From JAENVT01 sp963720775 (GTDB lineage Bacteria; Actinomycetota; Acidimicrobiia; Acidimicrobiales; Ilumatobacteraceae), in the NCBI GenBank assembly GCA_963720775.1, contig CAVRGR010000006.1:620001-684000 (forward strand): DNA of 64,000 nucleotides. Direction: 5' to 3'. The translations under genes were made by a program, and so were the position numbers. Below, piece after piece: positions 16,483-25,208 of the stretch; the stretch's first letter is position 1, and every line of letters starts with the position of its first letter. The notes beneath the pieces were generated by a model. The model made no database searches and was not told the DNA's origin. It worked only from the letters and a program-made list of their open reading frames with translations.

Positions 16483-18930
16483 GTGTTTCGCGAGACGGCT
16501 GCGGCGACGTACAACCAGCGGTCGTTCATGGTCGTCGGTCTCGCCGCGTGTGTGGTGATTGCCGCCATCGACATCTCGTCCGACTCACTCGTCCTGATCC
16601 CGTTGCTGGTGCTAGCACCGTTGATCGCCTGCTCCGGGGCCACTCAGCGAGGAACGCTGGTGGTCGGCGTGGTTGCTGTCGGCTCTGCGCTGTCGCTTGG
16701 ATGGATCAACGACGTCGCCGGTGGTCGACGGCACTGGGTAGGCGTGGCGACGACGATCCTGGGCAGCGCCATGGCCGTGTGGTTCGCCAGAACGCGAGAG
16801 GTGCGCGATCGTGAGCTCAGCGCTTCCATTCCGATCGTGCGACGAGCTGACCGCCTGAAGGCTGCGTTCGCCACCGGACGCATGGGTGAATGGTCGTGGG
16901 ACCGACGCAACGGCAGAGTCACATGGGATGCGAACACAGCAATGCTGTTCGGCGTCGCCGATGCCAACTTCGGGGGGACCTACGACGACTGGATGCAACT
17001 CATCGACGAGCGCGACCGGGCGATGGTCGAAAGCACGGTGGCGGCAGGAATCGCCCAGCGCGAGCCGTTTCGCTTCGACCATCGATGCCGGTGGCCCGAT
17101 GGGAGCGTTCACTGGATCGAAGGAATCGGCGAGGTGATCGTTGCCGACGACGGCGAGATCATCGGAGCGTTTGGCCTGGCCGTCGATGTCGACCAACGTC
17201 ATCGCGACATCCAAGAACGAATCCGGCTCTTGGAGCTCGAGCGCCGCGAGCGCGAGCGCATCGAGTTCTTGGCGAAGATCAACGACGTGCTGGCTGTGTC
17301 GGTCGATCTTGCCGAGATCGTGCAGTGGGTGACGACATCGGTGGTGCCCGATCTCGGCGAGTGGTGCGCGGTCGTGGTGGCGATCGACCGGCGTCGCGAC
17401 CGGCCGTGGATCTCGGTCGCCCACAGCGACCCCGAAAAGCTGGTCTGGGCGGAACAGATCCAGAAGGATCACCCATACGACCCCGACGCCACGTGGGGCG
17501 CGGCCGCCGTGATCAGATCCGGGAGGCGTGAAGTCGTCAACGAGATCAGTCCTGCCGTGTACGCCCTGCCGGGTGGCGATGTGCTCGAACGGGCCGGGGT
17601 GCGGTCGGTCATCACTGTCCCATTGGTTGCCGCGCTGGGCACGCTCGGAGCCATGCAGCTCATACGCGGCCACCGGAAGCCGCCGTTCGAACCATCCGAG
17701 ATCGAGCTCATCGAGGAAATCGCCGGGCGGCTGGGCGCAGCGCTCAACAGCGCGATCCTCTTCGATCGGCAGGCTCGCAGTCGCGCCGCCCTCGACACGC
17801 TGCAACAGGTCAGCGGGCGGATCGCCTCTGTCGCCACATCCGCCAAGATCATCCACGCGGTGCTCGCCTACGGGTCGGCTGGGATTCGTGCCGATGGCGG
17901 CGTGTTGTTCCTCGCCGACGAGGACGGCGAGCTCCAGGTCAAGGAGTCCGTCGGCGCGACCGACGGGGCGACACAGGAAACCCAGCTGCAGGTGGCCCAG
18001 CAGGCCATGGACGGCGCATCCGTCGTGGTGACCGATACGTCGCGGGACGCAGCTCACTGCACTGCGGTAGGGGTGCCGTTGCGGATCATGAACCGCATCA
18101 TCGGCTCGTTGGTGTTCACATTTGACGACCAACGGGAGTTCACCCCCGAGGAGCTCTCGATGCTGATCTCGCTCGGGTCGCGTTGCGCGGGTGCCTTGGA
18201 GCGGGCCTCGTTGTACGAGCGCGACCGTGACATCGCCCTCACCTTTCAGCACCGGTTGTTGCCGGCGTTGCCGCGTGCGCCGGAGTGGATGGAGATGGCG
18301 GCCAGCTATCGACCGGCCACCGGTCTGGCGATCGGCGGCGACTGGTATCAAGTCCTCGAAACCGCCGGCGGACGCCTGGCCGCGATCGTCGGAGATGCCG
18401 TGGGGCACGGCCTCGTAGCGGCTGCGGCGATGGGACAGTTGCGCGCCTCGATCGCCACGGCGGTGGCGACGGATCCCGAACCCGACCATGCGCTCATCGC
18501 TGTCGACCGGTTTGCTGCTCAAGGAGCAGACACGATCGGGGCATCGGTCGGCTACGTGCTCTTCGACGCGGACGGACCCGCCCGGTTCGCGAGCGCGGGT
18601 CACGTACCAGCCGTCTTGCTACCCGCGAATGGTTGTGCCGTGTTGTTGGAGGGCGGCCGCCGGCCGTTGCTCGGTTTCCGCGTGCCTGACGAACGAGGTG
18701 TCACGGCGTCGTTCGCATTCGATCCCGGAGATCTGGTGGTGATGTACACCGACGGGCTGATCGAGCGGCGCTGCGAGACCATCGACGATGGGTTGCGACG
18801 ACTGCTCAAGGCCGTCGAAGAGGCACGCGGTCTGCCGCCGCAAGCCCTGTGCGACTCGCTGCTCGAGGAGTTGACAGCCGGCCACGACCCTGCCGACGAC
18901 ATCGCCCTGCTGGTGTTGCGCCGCAAGTGA
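16483..18930 (+). CDS. Membrane-anchored PAS-GAF-GAF SpoIIE-type (PP2C) phosphatase
   Basis: An 815-residue sensor phosphatase from a GTG start. About four membrane helices fill residues 15-100. Then come a PAS domain (about 120-245, with a WSWD start and a DDWMQLIDERDR segment), a helical linker, two GAF-like domains (about 265-425 and 430-575) and a SpoIIE/PP2C domain (about 600-815). The phosphatase metal ligands are visible in GGDWYQV, GDAVGHG and GHDPADDIALLVLR. Such RsbU/RsbP-like enzymes dephosphorylate STAS antagonists and so switch on SigB-type factors. The likely targets are the STAS proteins at 22807 and 36126. No kinase domain is present. Confidence 0.85.
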   Translation: MFRETAAATYNQRSFMVVGLAACVVIAAIDISSDSLVLIPLLVLAPLIACSGATQRGTLVVGVVAVGSALSLGWINDVAGGRRHWVGVATTILGSAMAVWFARTREVRDRELSASIPIVRRADRLKAAFATGRMGEWSWDRRNGRVTWDANTAMLFGVADANFGGTYDDWMQLIDERDRAMVESTVAAGIAQREPFRFDHRCRWPDGSVHWIEGIGEVIVADDGEIIGAFGLAVDVDQRHRDIQERIRLLELERRERERIEFLAKINDVLAVSVDLAEIVQWVTTSVVPDLGEWCAVVVAIDRRRDRPWISVAHSDPEKLVWAEQIQKDHPYDPDATWGAAAVIRSGRREVVNEISPAVYALPGGDVLERAGVRSVITVPLVAALGTLGAMQLIRGHRKPPFEPSEIELIEEIAGRLGAALNSAILFDRQARSRAALDTLQQVSGRIASVATSAKIIHAVLAYGSAGIRADGGVLFLADEDGELQVKESVGATDGATQETQLQVAQQAMDGASVVVTDTSRDAAHCTAVGVPLRIMNRIIGSLVFTFDDQREFTPEELSMLISLGSRCAGALERASLYERDRDIALTFQHRLLPALPRAPEWMEMAASYRPATGLAIGGDWYQVLETAGGRLAAIVGDAVGHGLVAAAAMGQLRASIATAVATDPEPDHALIAVDRFAAQGADTIGASVGYVLFDADGPARFASAGHVPAVLLPANGCAVLLEGGRRPLLGFRVPDERGVTASFAFDPGDLVVMYTDGLIERRCETIDDGLRRLLKAVEEARGLPPQALCDSLLEELTAGHDPADDIALLVLRRK

Positions 18931-18934
18931 GCGG

Positions 18935-18951
18935 GCCGTCTCAACGACGGC
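18935..18951. terminator. Possible small hairpin after the phosphatase gene
   Basis: GCCGTC and GACGGC form a perfect 6-base stem with a 5-base loop, 5 bases past the phosphatase stop and before the convergent universal stress gene. It lacks a U-tract, so a terminator role is only suggested. Confidence 0.35.
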
Positions 18952-19000
18952 TCATCGGTGCTTCCACGGACAGACCTGCACCTAGACCTTGCGGGCGAGC

Positions 19001-19498
19001 TCAGCGGACGATGAGGACGGGTATCTCCGCTTCCTTGACGACCGAGTCGGCAACGGACGGCGCGAAGAGCCTGTCGATCCAACCACGATCATGGGATCCG
19101 ACGACGATGACGTCAACTGCGTGCTGGCGCGCCGCCTCGAGGATCGCCCGAGCAGGATCACCGACCTCGCCGACCACCTGCGGATTCGGCAGCTCCGCTT
19201 CGGTGGCGACGTCCAAGGCAACCTGCATCGCTGCATCGATCGGCGCGCTCTCGACCTCGGATACTGCCGACGCCGGCTCCGATGTCGGCCGGGGAGCGAC
19301 ACCCACGATTCCAGATGGCGCCATGAGCATCGGGTATCCGACACCCCACATCAGGTAGTCACCGCCCCAGATCATCGGTGACTCGTCGGCGACGTTGACG
19401 ACGGTGTAGGTCGCGCCGTCGCCGAACAACTTGTAGGCAACTCGCGCTGCGTTGAGTGCCTGCTCCGACTCGTCGACGGCGATCAGAACTTGAGTCAT
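19001..19498 (-). CDS. Universal stress protein (UspA family)
   Basis: A 165-residue single-domain UspA protein. It begins MTQVLIAVDESEQALNAARV, and the ATP-binding-type loop near the C-terminus reads VVGSHDRGWIDRLFAPSVADSVV, a variant of G-x2-G-x9-G(S/T). The start at 19498 is preferred because a SigB-type promoter (19507-19532) ends only 8 bases before it, which would give a leaderless or nearly leaderless message; an upstream in-frame start at 19543 would put the promoter inside the gene. It lies downstream of an RsbW-like gene on the same strand, but with its own promoter. Confidence 0.85.
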   Translation of the reverse strand: MTQVLIAVDESEQALNAARVAYKLFGDGATYTVVNVADESPMIWGGDYLMWGVGYPMLMAPSGIVGVAPRPTSEPASAVSEVESAPIDAAMQVALDVATEAELPNPQVVGEVGDPARAILEAARQHAVDVIVVGSHDRGWIDRLFAPSVADSVVKEAEIPVLIVR

Positions 19499-19506
19499 GC
19501 GCGAAC

Positions 19507-19532
19507 GTACCCGTTGCGGAGAGCGCGCAAAC
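19507..19532 (-). promoter_or_regulatory. SigB-type promoter of the universal stress gene
   Basis: On the minus strand GTTTGC, 14 bases, GGGTAC. This matches the actinobacterial SigB/SigF consensus (GTTT or GNNT, 14-16 bases, GGGTA). Only 8 bases separate the -10 box from the ATG. Confidence 0.65.
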
Positions 19533-19549
19533 GTCGGCTCCACGAGCCG

Positions 19550-19936
19550 CTATTGCTCGGATGCCCGCTTCGTGAGGGTGACGCCCTCGCTCGTGAACTC
19601 ATAACGATCGACGACCGAGCGGAGGATGTTCGCGGCCAGTTCGTCGGGCGCGACATCGACTGGACCGGACTCGAGCCGGAAACGGGCGATCAACTGGTGG
19701 TCGTCGAGACGGAACGTGGTGCGGACACGTTCGCCGAGGTGACGCTCTGCGAGGATCGAGAAGACCTCGTCGAGGGCGAGTCGAACATCGTCGATCTCGT
19801 CGACGGTGAACCCGGCGTCGGCACCCAGCGAAGCGGCGATGATCCGCACCGTGGAGGCATATCGGGTACGGAGTGGCACGATCACCTCGAAGAGATCGTC
19901 GGCGCCGAGCGGCGAGTCGGGTTTGGTATCGGCCAT
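19550..19936 (-). CDS. RsbW-like ATP-binding protein (anti-sigma factor or serine kinase)
   Basis: A 128-residue protein of the HATPase_c_2 / RsbW group. The N-box-like helix reads DVRLALDEVFSILAERH (about 50-66); the usual E-x2-x-N is relaxed, with Asp-Glu but no clear Asn. The C-terminal glycine-rich lid is poorly conserved, and the last third (LAANILRSVVDRYEF) resembles the G2-like region of degenerate anti-sigma factors. It would bind a SigB-like factor or a STAS antagonist. Kinase activity is doubtful given the degenerate N-box. It is divergent from the NarL-type regulator at 20118. Confidence 0.7.
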   Translation of the reverse strand: MADTKPDSPLGADDLFEVIVPLRTRYASTVRIIAASLGADAGFTVDEIDDVRLALDEVFSILAERHLGERVRTTFRLDDHQLIARFRLESGPVDVAPDELAANILRSVVDRYEFTSEGVTLTKRASEQ

Positions 19937-20005
19937 CGATGAAGAACGCTATCCGTTGACGACCCCGTCGGTGCTGGTGCGTGCCGTCGGCGCTGGGGAC
20001 GGGCT

Positions 20006-20031
20006 GTTTGGCAAGGAACGAGCCGGGGTAA
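20006..20031 (+). promoter_or_regulatory. SigB-type promoter upstream of the NarL-type regulator operon
   Basis: GTTTGG, 14 bases, GGGTAA on the plus strand, 86 bases before the GTG start at 20118. It fits the same consensus and spacing as the other sites in this region. Confidence 0.6.
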
Positions 20032-20117
20032 CCCGACCTCGTGGCGACCTTGACCGATTTCGACATCCCGGGCGATGTGTCGCCCGCGCCGCGCTCGACA
20101 TCGGGCGGTGATCCGTC

Positions 20118-20753
20118 GTGGCGCCGCCAAAGCCGGTAAGCGTCGTGCTGGTCAACGACTACGAGATCATCGTCCAGGGGCTGGCCGCAATCTTGGCGCC
20201 CTACGAGGATCGCGTCCGCGTCATAGAAACTGAAGTCGGAGAGCAGCCGAAGCGGTTCGCCGACGTTGCACTGTTCGACACCTTCGCCGGCCGCCGTCAC
20301 TCCATCGCACGCGCCAGCGAGATGGTGCACGAGGGTCGAGTCGACCACGTCGTGCTGTACACCTGGGATGCCTCATCGGGGTTTCTCAACCTCGCTGATC
20401 GCGCCGGAGTCTCGGGTGTGGTTCTCAAGTCGGCCAGTGGTGAGCTGCTCGTCGATGTCATCGAACGAGTCGTCCAGGGCGAGCGCATCGGTCTCGGAGA
20501 ACTCCAGCGAGGCCGCCAATCACGTGGCGAGCAAGGTCTGTCGGCGCGCGAAGAGGAGGTGCTCGCCCTGATCGCGCTCGGTAAGAGCAACGGTGAGATC
20601 GGACACGAGCTGTTCTTGTCGGTCGATACCGTCAAGACCTACGTGCGACGTCTCTACGCGAAGCTCGGCGTCAACAACCGCGCTCAGGCCGCGCTGTGCG
20701 CCGAGAAGTACCACGTTCTGCCTTCGACTCCTGATAGGCGGCGATCGTCGTGA
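20118..20753 (+). CDS. NarL/LuxR-type response regulator
   Basis: A 211-residue response regulator from a GTG start. In the receiver domain (7-125) the acidic pair is altered to N13-D14, the phosphoacceptor is Asp54 in VALFDTF, and the conserved Lys is in VVLKSAS. The LuxR-type helix-turn-helix follows: LSAREEEVLALIALGKSNGE (about 142-161), then the recognition part with SVDTVKTYVRRLYAKLGV. No cognate histidine kinase is next to it. It overlaps the following RsbW-like gene by four bases (GTGA), so it belongs with the stress-signalling proteins. The change at position 13 may weaken metal binding and phosphorylation. Confidence 0.8.
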   Translation: MAPPKPVSVVLVNDYEIIVQGLAAILAPYEDRVRVIETEVGEQPKRFADVALFDTFAGRRHSIARASEMVHEGRVDHVVLYTWDASSGFLNLADRAGVSGVVLKSASGELLVDVIERVVQGERIGLGELQRGRQSRGEQGLSAREEEVLALIALGKSNGEIGHELFLSVDTVKTYVRRLYAKLGVNNRAQAALCAEKYHVLPSTPDRRRSS

Positions 20754-21214
20754 ACGGCACGAGCTACCTTCGAGATCGTCGAGGTCGGTTCGAGCGCGAC
20801 TACGACGGCACCAGTTCGACCTTGCGTGATGCCCGCAGGGATGTCGCCGGTTGGTTGTTGAGTTGCGGCTTCGACCGTGATCTCCAAGATCGAGCCGCGT
20901 TGGTCGTCAGCGAATTGGCCACCAATGCAGTGCAGGCATCGCCCGGCGTCGCCTACGGCGTTCAACTTCGGCGCTTGGGCGATCGATCGGCAACTCTCAC
21001 GGTGACGAGTCACACCGAGTTCCAACGGCCCCCACCGCAACAGCACTGGGGTCCGGCATCGACGGCCGCGACCCGAGGGCGTGGTCTGATGATCGTGGAG
21101 AAGCTGGCTGACGGGGTCGACGTTGATCTCCCCAGCCGCGACACCGTGGCGGTAACCGCTACGTTTCGCTCACCGTCGCCGGATCGGGCGGAACAACTGC
21201 CGTCCTGCTGGTGA
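20750..21214 (+). CDS. RsbW-like ATP-binding regulator
   Basis: A 154-residue HATPase_c_2 protein. The N-box reads ALVVSELATNAVQASPG (about 50-66) with the Mg-binding Asn present, and the G2 box is TRGRGLMIVEKLADGVDVD (about 108-126). Both ATP-site motifs look intact, so it may be an active serine kinase or anti-sigma factor. It is coupled to the response regulator by GTGA. Its last 56 bases overlap, tail to tail, with the DUF1269 gene on the other strand. Confidence 0.8.
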   Translation: MNGTSYLRDRRGRFERDYDGTSSTLRDARRDVAGWLLSCGFDRDLQDRAALVVSELATNAVQASPGVAYGVQLRRLGDRSATLTVTSHTEFQRPPPQQHWGPASTAATRGRGLMIVEKLADGVDVDLPSRDTVAVTATFRSPSPDRAEQLPSCW

Positions 21215-21737
21215 GCTCCAACGCCGCGGCGAGGTGCGCGGAGGCTCCTGGCAGGAGCGTGGTGTGCACGAGATCTGCGCCCGAGAAGCGACCCGCTTCG
21301 GCGTACAAGGCCGGAAGATCGATGTTTGCAGCGAGGGCGATGACGGTGGCGGTGTCGGGGCGCACGGCGGTCTTGAACCAGTCGACCCATTCATCGGGGA
21401 TGCCGACGTCGACGAACTTGGCGATCAGGGCGCCCGCTCCTGCCCCGAGCCCGATGCCCGCGAGCCAGCCGACCGGGCCACCGAGGAACAGCCCGACTAG
21501 ACCCGTCCACACCGCACCCGACAGGGCCGAGCTACCCGGCTGCGGATCGACCGTTTCTCGAACGTGAACCTTGCCATCGTCGTCTTTGACGACGACGACG
21601 GCGTCACGAAGAAGGAGTTGATGCGCCGCGGACATCCGCGTGAGGGCGAGCAGGAACTCTTGCGCTCTGAGAGCGTCGTCGAAGGAGATGCCGAACAGCG
21701 CCTCGGTCTGGTCCGTGTCGGCGGGGGTGTTCGTCAT
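21159..21737 (-). CDS. DUF1269-family membrane-associated protein
   Basis: A 192-residue protein. The first half carries ALLRDAVVVVKDDDGKVHVRE-like features of DUF1269 (AHQLLLRDAVVVV, VRETVDPQ). The middle is a Gly/Ala-rich double hydrophobic segment (GLVGLFLGGPVGWLAGIGLG, about 80-110), and a soluble C-terminal half follows. The function is unknown; the family is often induced by stress. A SigB-type promoter lies 9 bases upstream of the ATG. It overlaps the preceding gene on the opposite strand by 56 bases. Confidence 0.78.
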   Translation of the reverse strand: MTNTPADTDQTEALFGISFDDALRAQEFLLALTRMSAAHQLLLRDAVVVVKDDDGKVHVRETVDPQPGSSALSGAVWTGLVGLFLGGPVGWLAGIGLGAGAGALIAKFVDVGIPDEWVDWFKTAVRPDTATVIALAANIDLPALYAEAGRFSGADLVHTTLLPGASAHLAAALELTSRTAVVPPDPATVSET

Positions 21738-21746
21738 GTTTCACTC

Positions 21747-21772
21747 GTTCCCTTGGAGGCGTAACACCAAAC
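21747..21772 (-). promoter_or_regulatory. SigB-type promoter of the DUF1269 gene
   Basis: On the minus strand GTTTGG, 14 bases, GGGAAC. Nine bases separate the -10 box from the ATG at 21737, so transcription would begin almost at the start codon. Confidence 0.55.
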
Positions 21773-21919
21773 CCGAGCGGGATGGCTCCGACCAGTCTGC
21801 CAACACATTTGACGGCGGGATAGCGTGAGGCCAATGGTCGGAGCCAATCTATCTCGCTGCGGGAATCCTTCTTCGTCGCGCCATCGCGCGCCGTCGCGTC
21901 ACGATTGAGCGTCGCGTCG

Positions 21920-22711
21920 ATGACGGAGCACCTCACCGAGAGCAACGCCGACGACCTCGACGACATCGGGTTGTTCGTCGAGTTCGCGACGACGCGTTCG
22001 CGGTCGATTCGCAATCGTCTCGTCGAGCGACACATGGGGCTCGCCGCACACATCGCCAAACGGTTCGGTCGGCCTGGCGGCACGGAGGAAGATCTTCGGC
22101 AAGTGGCGATGCTCGGCCTCGTCAAGGCGGTTGATCGATTCGACCCTGGTTACGGAGCACCGTTTGCCGCATTCGCCGGCAGCACCATCGAAGGCGAGTT
22201 GAAGCGGCACTTCCGTGATCACAGCTGGGCCGTTCGGGTACCACGCTCGGCCAAGGAGTTGCACCTCATGGTGCGGCGTGCTACCGACGATCTGGTCCAG
22301 AGGTCGGGTCGGTCGCCATCGGTCGAAGACATAGCCGCCTATCTCGGCCTGGAGCGCGACGACGTGCTGCGTGGCCTGTCGGTATCAGCAGCTTCACGTG
22401 TCGGTTCTCTCAGCGCCGCCGGCAGCGATGCAACATCCGACACTGCGCTCGATCGCGTCGGTGCACTTGCCACCGAAGAGGCCGGCTTCGAACACGCCCT
22501 CGAGTCCGACATCGTCGAACGGCTGCTCGCTCGGCTCCCCGAGCGCGAGCGTCGTATCGTTCAGCTCCGTTTCTTCGAGCAGCTCTCGCAAGCCGAGATC
22601 GCCGCGGCGGTCGGAGTGTCGCAAATGCAGGTTTCGCGACTGCTGCGAGCCTCGTTCGAACGGATGCGGGGATGGATGAACGGCGATGACGACGACGGCC
22701 AACTGGACTGA
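21920..22711 (+). CDS. SigB/SigF-type alternative sigma factor
   Basis: A 263-residue sigma-70-family protein of the SigB/F/G group. It has region 2 (LVERHMGLAAHIAKRFGRPG, then EDLRQVAMLGLVKAVDRFDP, and SWAVRVPRS), region 3, and region 4 with the helix-turn-helix LSQAEIAAAVGVSQMQVSRLL. There is no region 1.1. I chose the ATG at 21920; a TTG at 21905 would add five residues. The STAS gene follows 95 bases downstream. Candidate target promoters (GTTT, 14-15 bases, GGGTA) are scattered through 19.5-35 kb. Regulation would be by one of the RsbW-like proteins encoded nearby. Confidence 0.88.
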   Translation: MTEHLTESNADDLDDIGLFVEFATTRSRSIRNRLVERHMGLAAHIAKRFGRPGGTEEDLRQVAMLGLVKAVDRFDPGYGAPFAAFAGSTIEGELKRHFRDHSWAVRVPRSAKELHLMVRRATDDLVQRSGRSPSVEDIAAYLGLERDDVLRGLSVSAASRVGSLSAAGSDATSDTALDRVGALATEEAGFEHALESDIVERLLARLPERERRIVQLRFFEQLSQAEIAAAVGVSQMQVSRLLRASFERMRGWMNGDDDDGQLD

Positions 22712-22806
22712 AGCACGGCGCGACCTGGGTGAGCGATGTCACCCGCGCGGGTGAAGATGAGTCGTCAGGTGTGAACATTCCCAGTTCAGCGAGTACGGTT
22801 CCGCCC

Positions 22807-23112
22807 ATGTCCGAAATGGGGTCGCAACTCGAGATCTCGGCCACTGCCGACGGGTGGACGCTGAGTGGTGAAGTCGACGCCCACACCGCACCGTCGCTGG
22901 CCACAGCCGTGGAAACGCTGCCTGCCCGCGTCGTCACGATCGACATGTCCGGGGTGTCGTTCATGGACTCGAGCGGTCTCCGCGTGTTGATGGATGCCAC
23001 CAGTCGAGCCCGCGACGGCGGCGGCGATCTCATCGTGGCTCGCCCCTCGGCCGCTGTTGCCAGGCTCGTGGAGATCAGCGGGCTCAGCGAGCAGTTGCGT
23101 CTCGACCGCTGA
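22807..23112 (+). CDS. STAS-domain anti-sigma factor antagonist
   Basis: A 101-residue STAS protein of the RsbV/SpoIIAA type. The phosphoacceptor site is in SGVSFMDSSGLRVLMDAT, with the regulatory Ser in DSSG. It would release a sigma factor by binding its RsbW-like partner when dephosphorylated by the PP2C phosphatase. I prefer the ATG at 22807 over the GTG at 22729 because the shorter form has the family length and starts just before the first strand. A weak SigB-like site (GTGAAC, 14 bases, GAGTAC at 22771-22796) ends 10 bases before it. Confidence 0.85.
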   Translation: MSEMGSQLEISATADGWTLSGEVDAHTAPSLATAVETLPARVVTIDMSGVSFMDSSGLRVLMDATSRARDGGGDLIVARPSAAVARLVEISGLSEQLRLDR

Positions 23113-23203
23113 TCGACCCGAGCAATCGGGCAGCGATGTTTGCAGTAGGAGCCACGACGCTCCTCGGTAGCCAACCGCACCCGATCGCTCGTACCGTGAT
23201 GGG

Positions 23204-24226
23204 ATGGACAACGTAGGCAGCGTGCGGCGGTCGATCCTCGATCTCTCGATCCTCAACGAGGGTCAATCGAGTGGCGACGCACTGCGGACGACGTCGGCAT
23301 TGGCGCGGCGAGCCGACGAGCTCGGGTACACCCGCTTCTGGGTTGCCGAGCACCACAACATGCCCAGCGTCGCCTGCACCTCGCCGGGCGTGCTGATCGC
23401 CCATCTGGCTGCGATCACGCCGAGGATTCGTGTCGGCTCCGGCGGGGTGATGCTCCCCAACCACTCGCCGCTGGTTGTCGGTGAGCAGTTCGCCATGCTG
23501 GAGAGCCTTCACCCGGGGCGCATCGACCTCGGGATCGGTCGCGCTCCTGGCACCGATCAGCGAACGGCCGCCGTGCTGCGGAGATCGTCCGACTCGTTCG
23601 CCGAAGACGACTTCCCTCGTGATCTCCTCGATGTGATGGGTCTGCTCGGCCAACCGCGAACCGCGAACGGCATGTGGAGGCAGTTCACCGCGACACCCGC
23701 GCCTACCACGTCGCCTGAGGTGTTCCTGCTCGGCTCGAGCGGGTACAGCGCCCAACTCGCCGGCCATCTGGGGCTGCCGTTCGCCTTTGCCCACCACTTC
23801 GACACGGGTGGCACCATGCAGGCAACAGAGTTGTACCACCACACGTTCCAGCCGTCGGAGGCGCTCGATGCGCCGTACATGATCGTCACCGCGAACGTGC
23901 TCGCCGCCGACTCGAAAGAGGATGCAGATTGGCATTCGGCTCCCAGTCGCCTCGCGTCTCTCGGGCGTCGCACCGGGCGATTCATCCGCCTGCCATCGCC
24001 ACACGACGCCGCGATCAATCCCGATCTGGACGAGGCCAACCGCCTGCCGAGCAGCCGGATCGTCGGGGAGATCTCGGTGGTGATCAGGGAGTTGGAGGAG
24101 CTCGTCGCCCGCACCAACGCCAACGAGATCATGGTCACATCGGTTGCCCACGACTTGTCTGCTCGCATCCGCAGCATCGAACTGCTCGCCGAGCACTGGC
24201 CAACCGGAACTGCCCAGCCGACCTGA
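23204..24226 (+). CDS. LLM-class flavin-dependent oxidoreductase (group 1)
   Basis: A 340-residue luciferase-like TIM-barrel oxidoreductase. It begins with LDLSILNEGQ; typical family motifs are YTRFWVAEHHNMPS (about 42-55), VGSGGVMLPNHSPLVVGEQFAMLESLHPGR in the first half, and LGIGRAPGTD. These match the MsnO8-like 'luciferase family oxidoreductase, group 1' proteins. It would use FMN (or F420, inference) and an unknown substrate. It stands alone on the plus strand after the STAS gene, with no obvious operon partner. Confidence 0.85.
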   Translation: MDNVGSVRRSILDLSILNEGQSSGDALRTTSALARRADELGYTRFWVAEHHNMPSVACTSPGVLIAHLAAITPRIRVGSGGVMLPNHSPLVVGEQFAMLESLHPGRIDLGIGRAPGTDQRTAAVLRRSSDSFAEDDFPRDLLDVMGLLGQPRTANGMWRQFTATPAPTTSPEVFLLGSSGYSAQLAGHLGLPFAFAHHFDTGGTMQATELYHHTFQPSEALDAPYMIVTANVLAADSKEDADWHSAPSRLASLGRRTGRFIRLPSPHDAAINPDLDEANRLPSSRIVGEISVVIRELEELVARTNANEIMVTSVAHDLSARIRSIELLAEHWPTGTAQPT

Positions 24227-24321
24227 TTCGCGTCGATGGCCCGGCTCTGTCGAAGCGGGAGCCGTCCGTTCGTCGTATTCGCGAGTCGGTGCCGACAGCA
24301 CCCCGACCAACGGAGGACATC

Positions 24322-24483
24322 ATGCCCAACCCAATCGCCCACGCCGAGATCCGTTCCAACGATCCCGATGCAACCCGCGCCTTCTTCGACGGCCTCTTCA
24401 AGTGGACCTTCCCCGATGGAGTGTCGTTCGCCCTGATCGCCGATGCGGCCGACCAGGTCGTCGGCCTCGCCCAGCAGGGTTAG
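24322..24483 (+). pseudogene. VOC (glyoxalase-like) protein with an internal deletion
   Basis: A 53-residue frame with a good ribosome-binding site (GGAGG). It begins with a normal VOC start (MPNPIAHAEIRSNDPDATRA, then FFDGLFKWTF). It jumps straight to what looks like a VOC C-terminus (GVSFALIADAADQVVGLAQQ) and stops. The family is usually 110-130 residues, so about 65-75 central residues are missing in frame. That removes most metal ligands, so an active enzyme is unlikely. A de novo small protein is a less likely reading. It is followed after 9 bases by the mycothiol-type gene. Confidence 0.65.
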
Positions 24484-24492
24484 CGTCCCTCG

Positions 24493-25131
24493 ATGGACGA
24501 TTCCAAGATCTGGCAGATGATCCATGGCGAGCGTGCGTCGGTGGCCGAGATGCTGACCACCCTCACGCCGAGCCAGTGGGCCGAGCAGTCACTGTGTGGC
24601 GGCTGGTCGGTACGTCTGGCTGCTGCGCACATCGTGACGGGTGCCGAGCAGACGACCGCGCACTTCTTCTGGCGGATGGCAGCAACCGGCTTCCGCTTCA
24701 ACAAGATGATCGACGTCGATGCTCGTCGACTCGGCACCGCCTCCACCAGCGAGATCATCGAGCGGCTGCGCGCCCGGTTGACCACCACCAATCGCCCGCC
24801 CGCACCCGTCATGACGATGCTCGGAGAGGTCGTCGTTCACGGCGAAGACATCCGTCATCCGCTCGGCCTGAAGAGCACGATCGGCGAGGAGGCGTTGAGA
24901 GCTTGCCTGGAGATGTACAAGACCGCCAGTTTCCCGGTCGGCACCAAGAAGCGGATCGACTCGCTGCACCTCGTTGCCGACGACGTGGGATGGTCTCACG
25001 GTACAGGTCCTGAGGTGGTCGGGCCGGGTGCCTCGATTCTCCTGGCGATGACGGGACGTCCGGCAGGCTTGGACGATCTGTCCGGTGAAGGCCTCACAAC
25101 GTTGCGTCAGCGAATGCACCAGTCGCCCTGA
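24493..25131 (+). CDS. Maleylpyruvate isomerase / mycothiol-dependent enzyme family protein
   Basis: A 212-residue DinB-like four-helix protein of the TIGR03083 actinobacterial group. The typical LTPSQWAEQSLCGGWSVRLA start (about 24-43) is followed by AHIVTGAE with the first His, and VVVHGEDIRHPLG supplies further His residues for metal binding. Family members include mycothiol-dependent maleylpyruvate isomerase and many uncharacterised thiol transferases. The substrate cannot be told here. It may have been co-transcribed with the broken VOC gene just before it. Confidence 0.78.
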   Translation: MDDSKIWQMIHGERASVAEMLTTLTPSQWAEQSLCGGWSVRLAAAHIVTGAEQTTAHFFWRMAATGFRFNKMIDVDARRLGTASTSEIIERLRARLTTTNRPPAPVMTMLGEVVVHGEDIRHPLGLKSTIGEEALRACLEMYKTASFPVGTKKRIDSLHLVADDVGWSHGTGPEVVGPGASILLAMTGRPAGLDDLSGEGLTTLRQRMHQSP

Positions 25132-25208
25132 CGGGCAACGGTCCGCTCACCGCCACGATGACCGGCAACTACTCGTCGGGATCGCGATGGCGCGCCCCGG
25201 GTTGGTCG

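Noticed and set aside
16612..18603. 663-codon minus-strand open frame
   Set aside because: Antisense to the PAS-GAF-SpoIIE phosphatase gene; no homology features.
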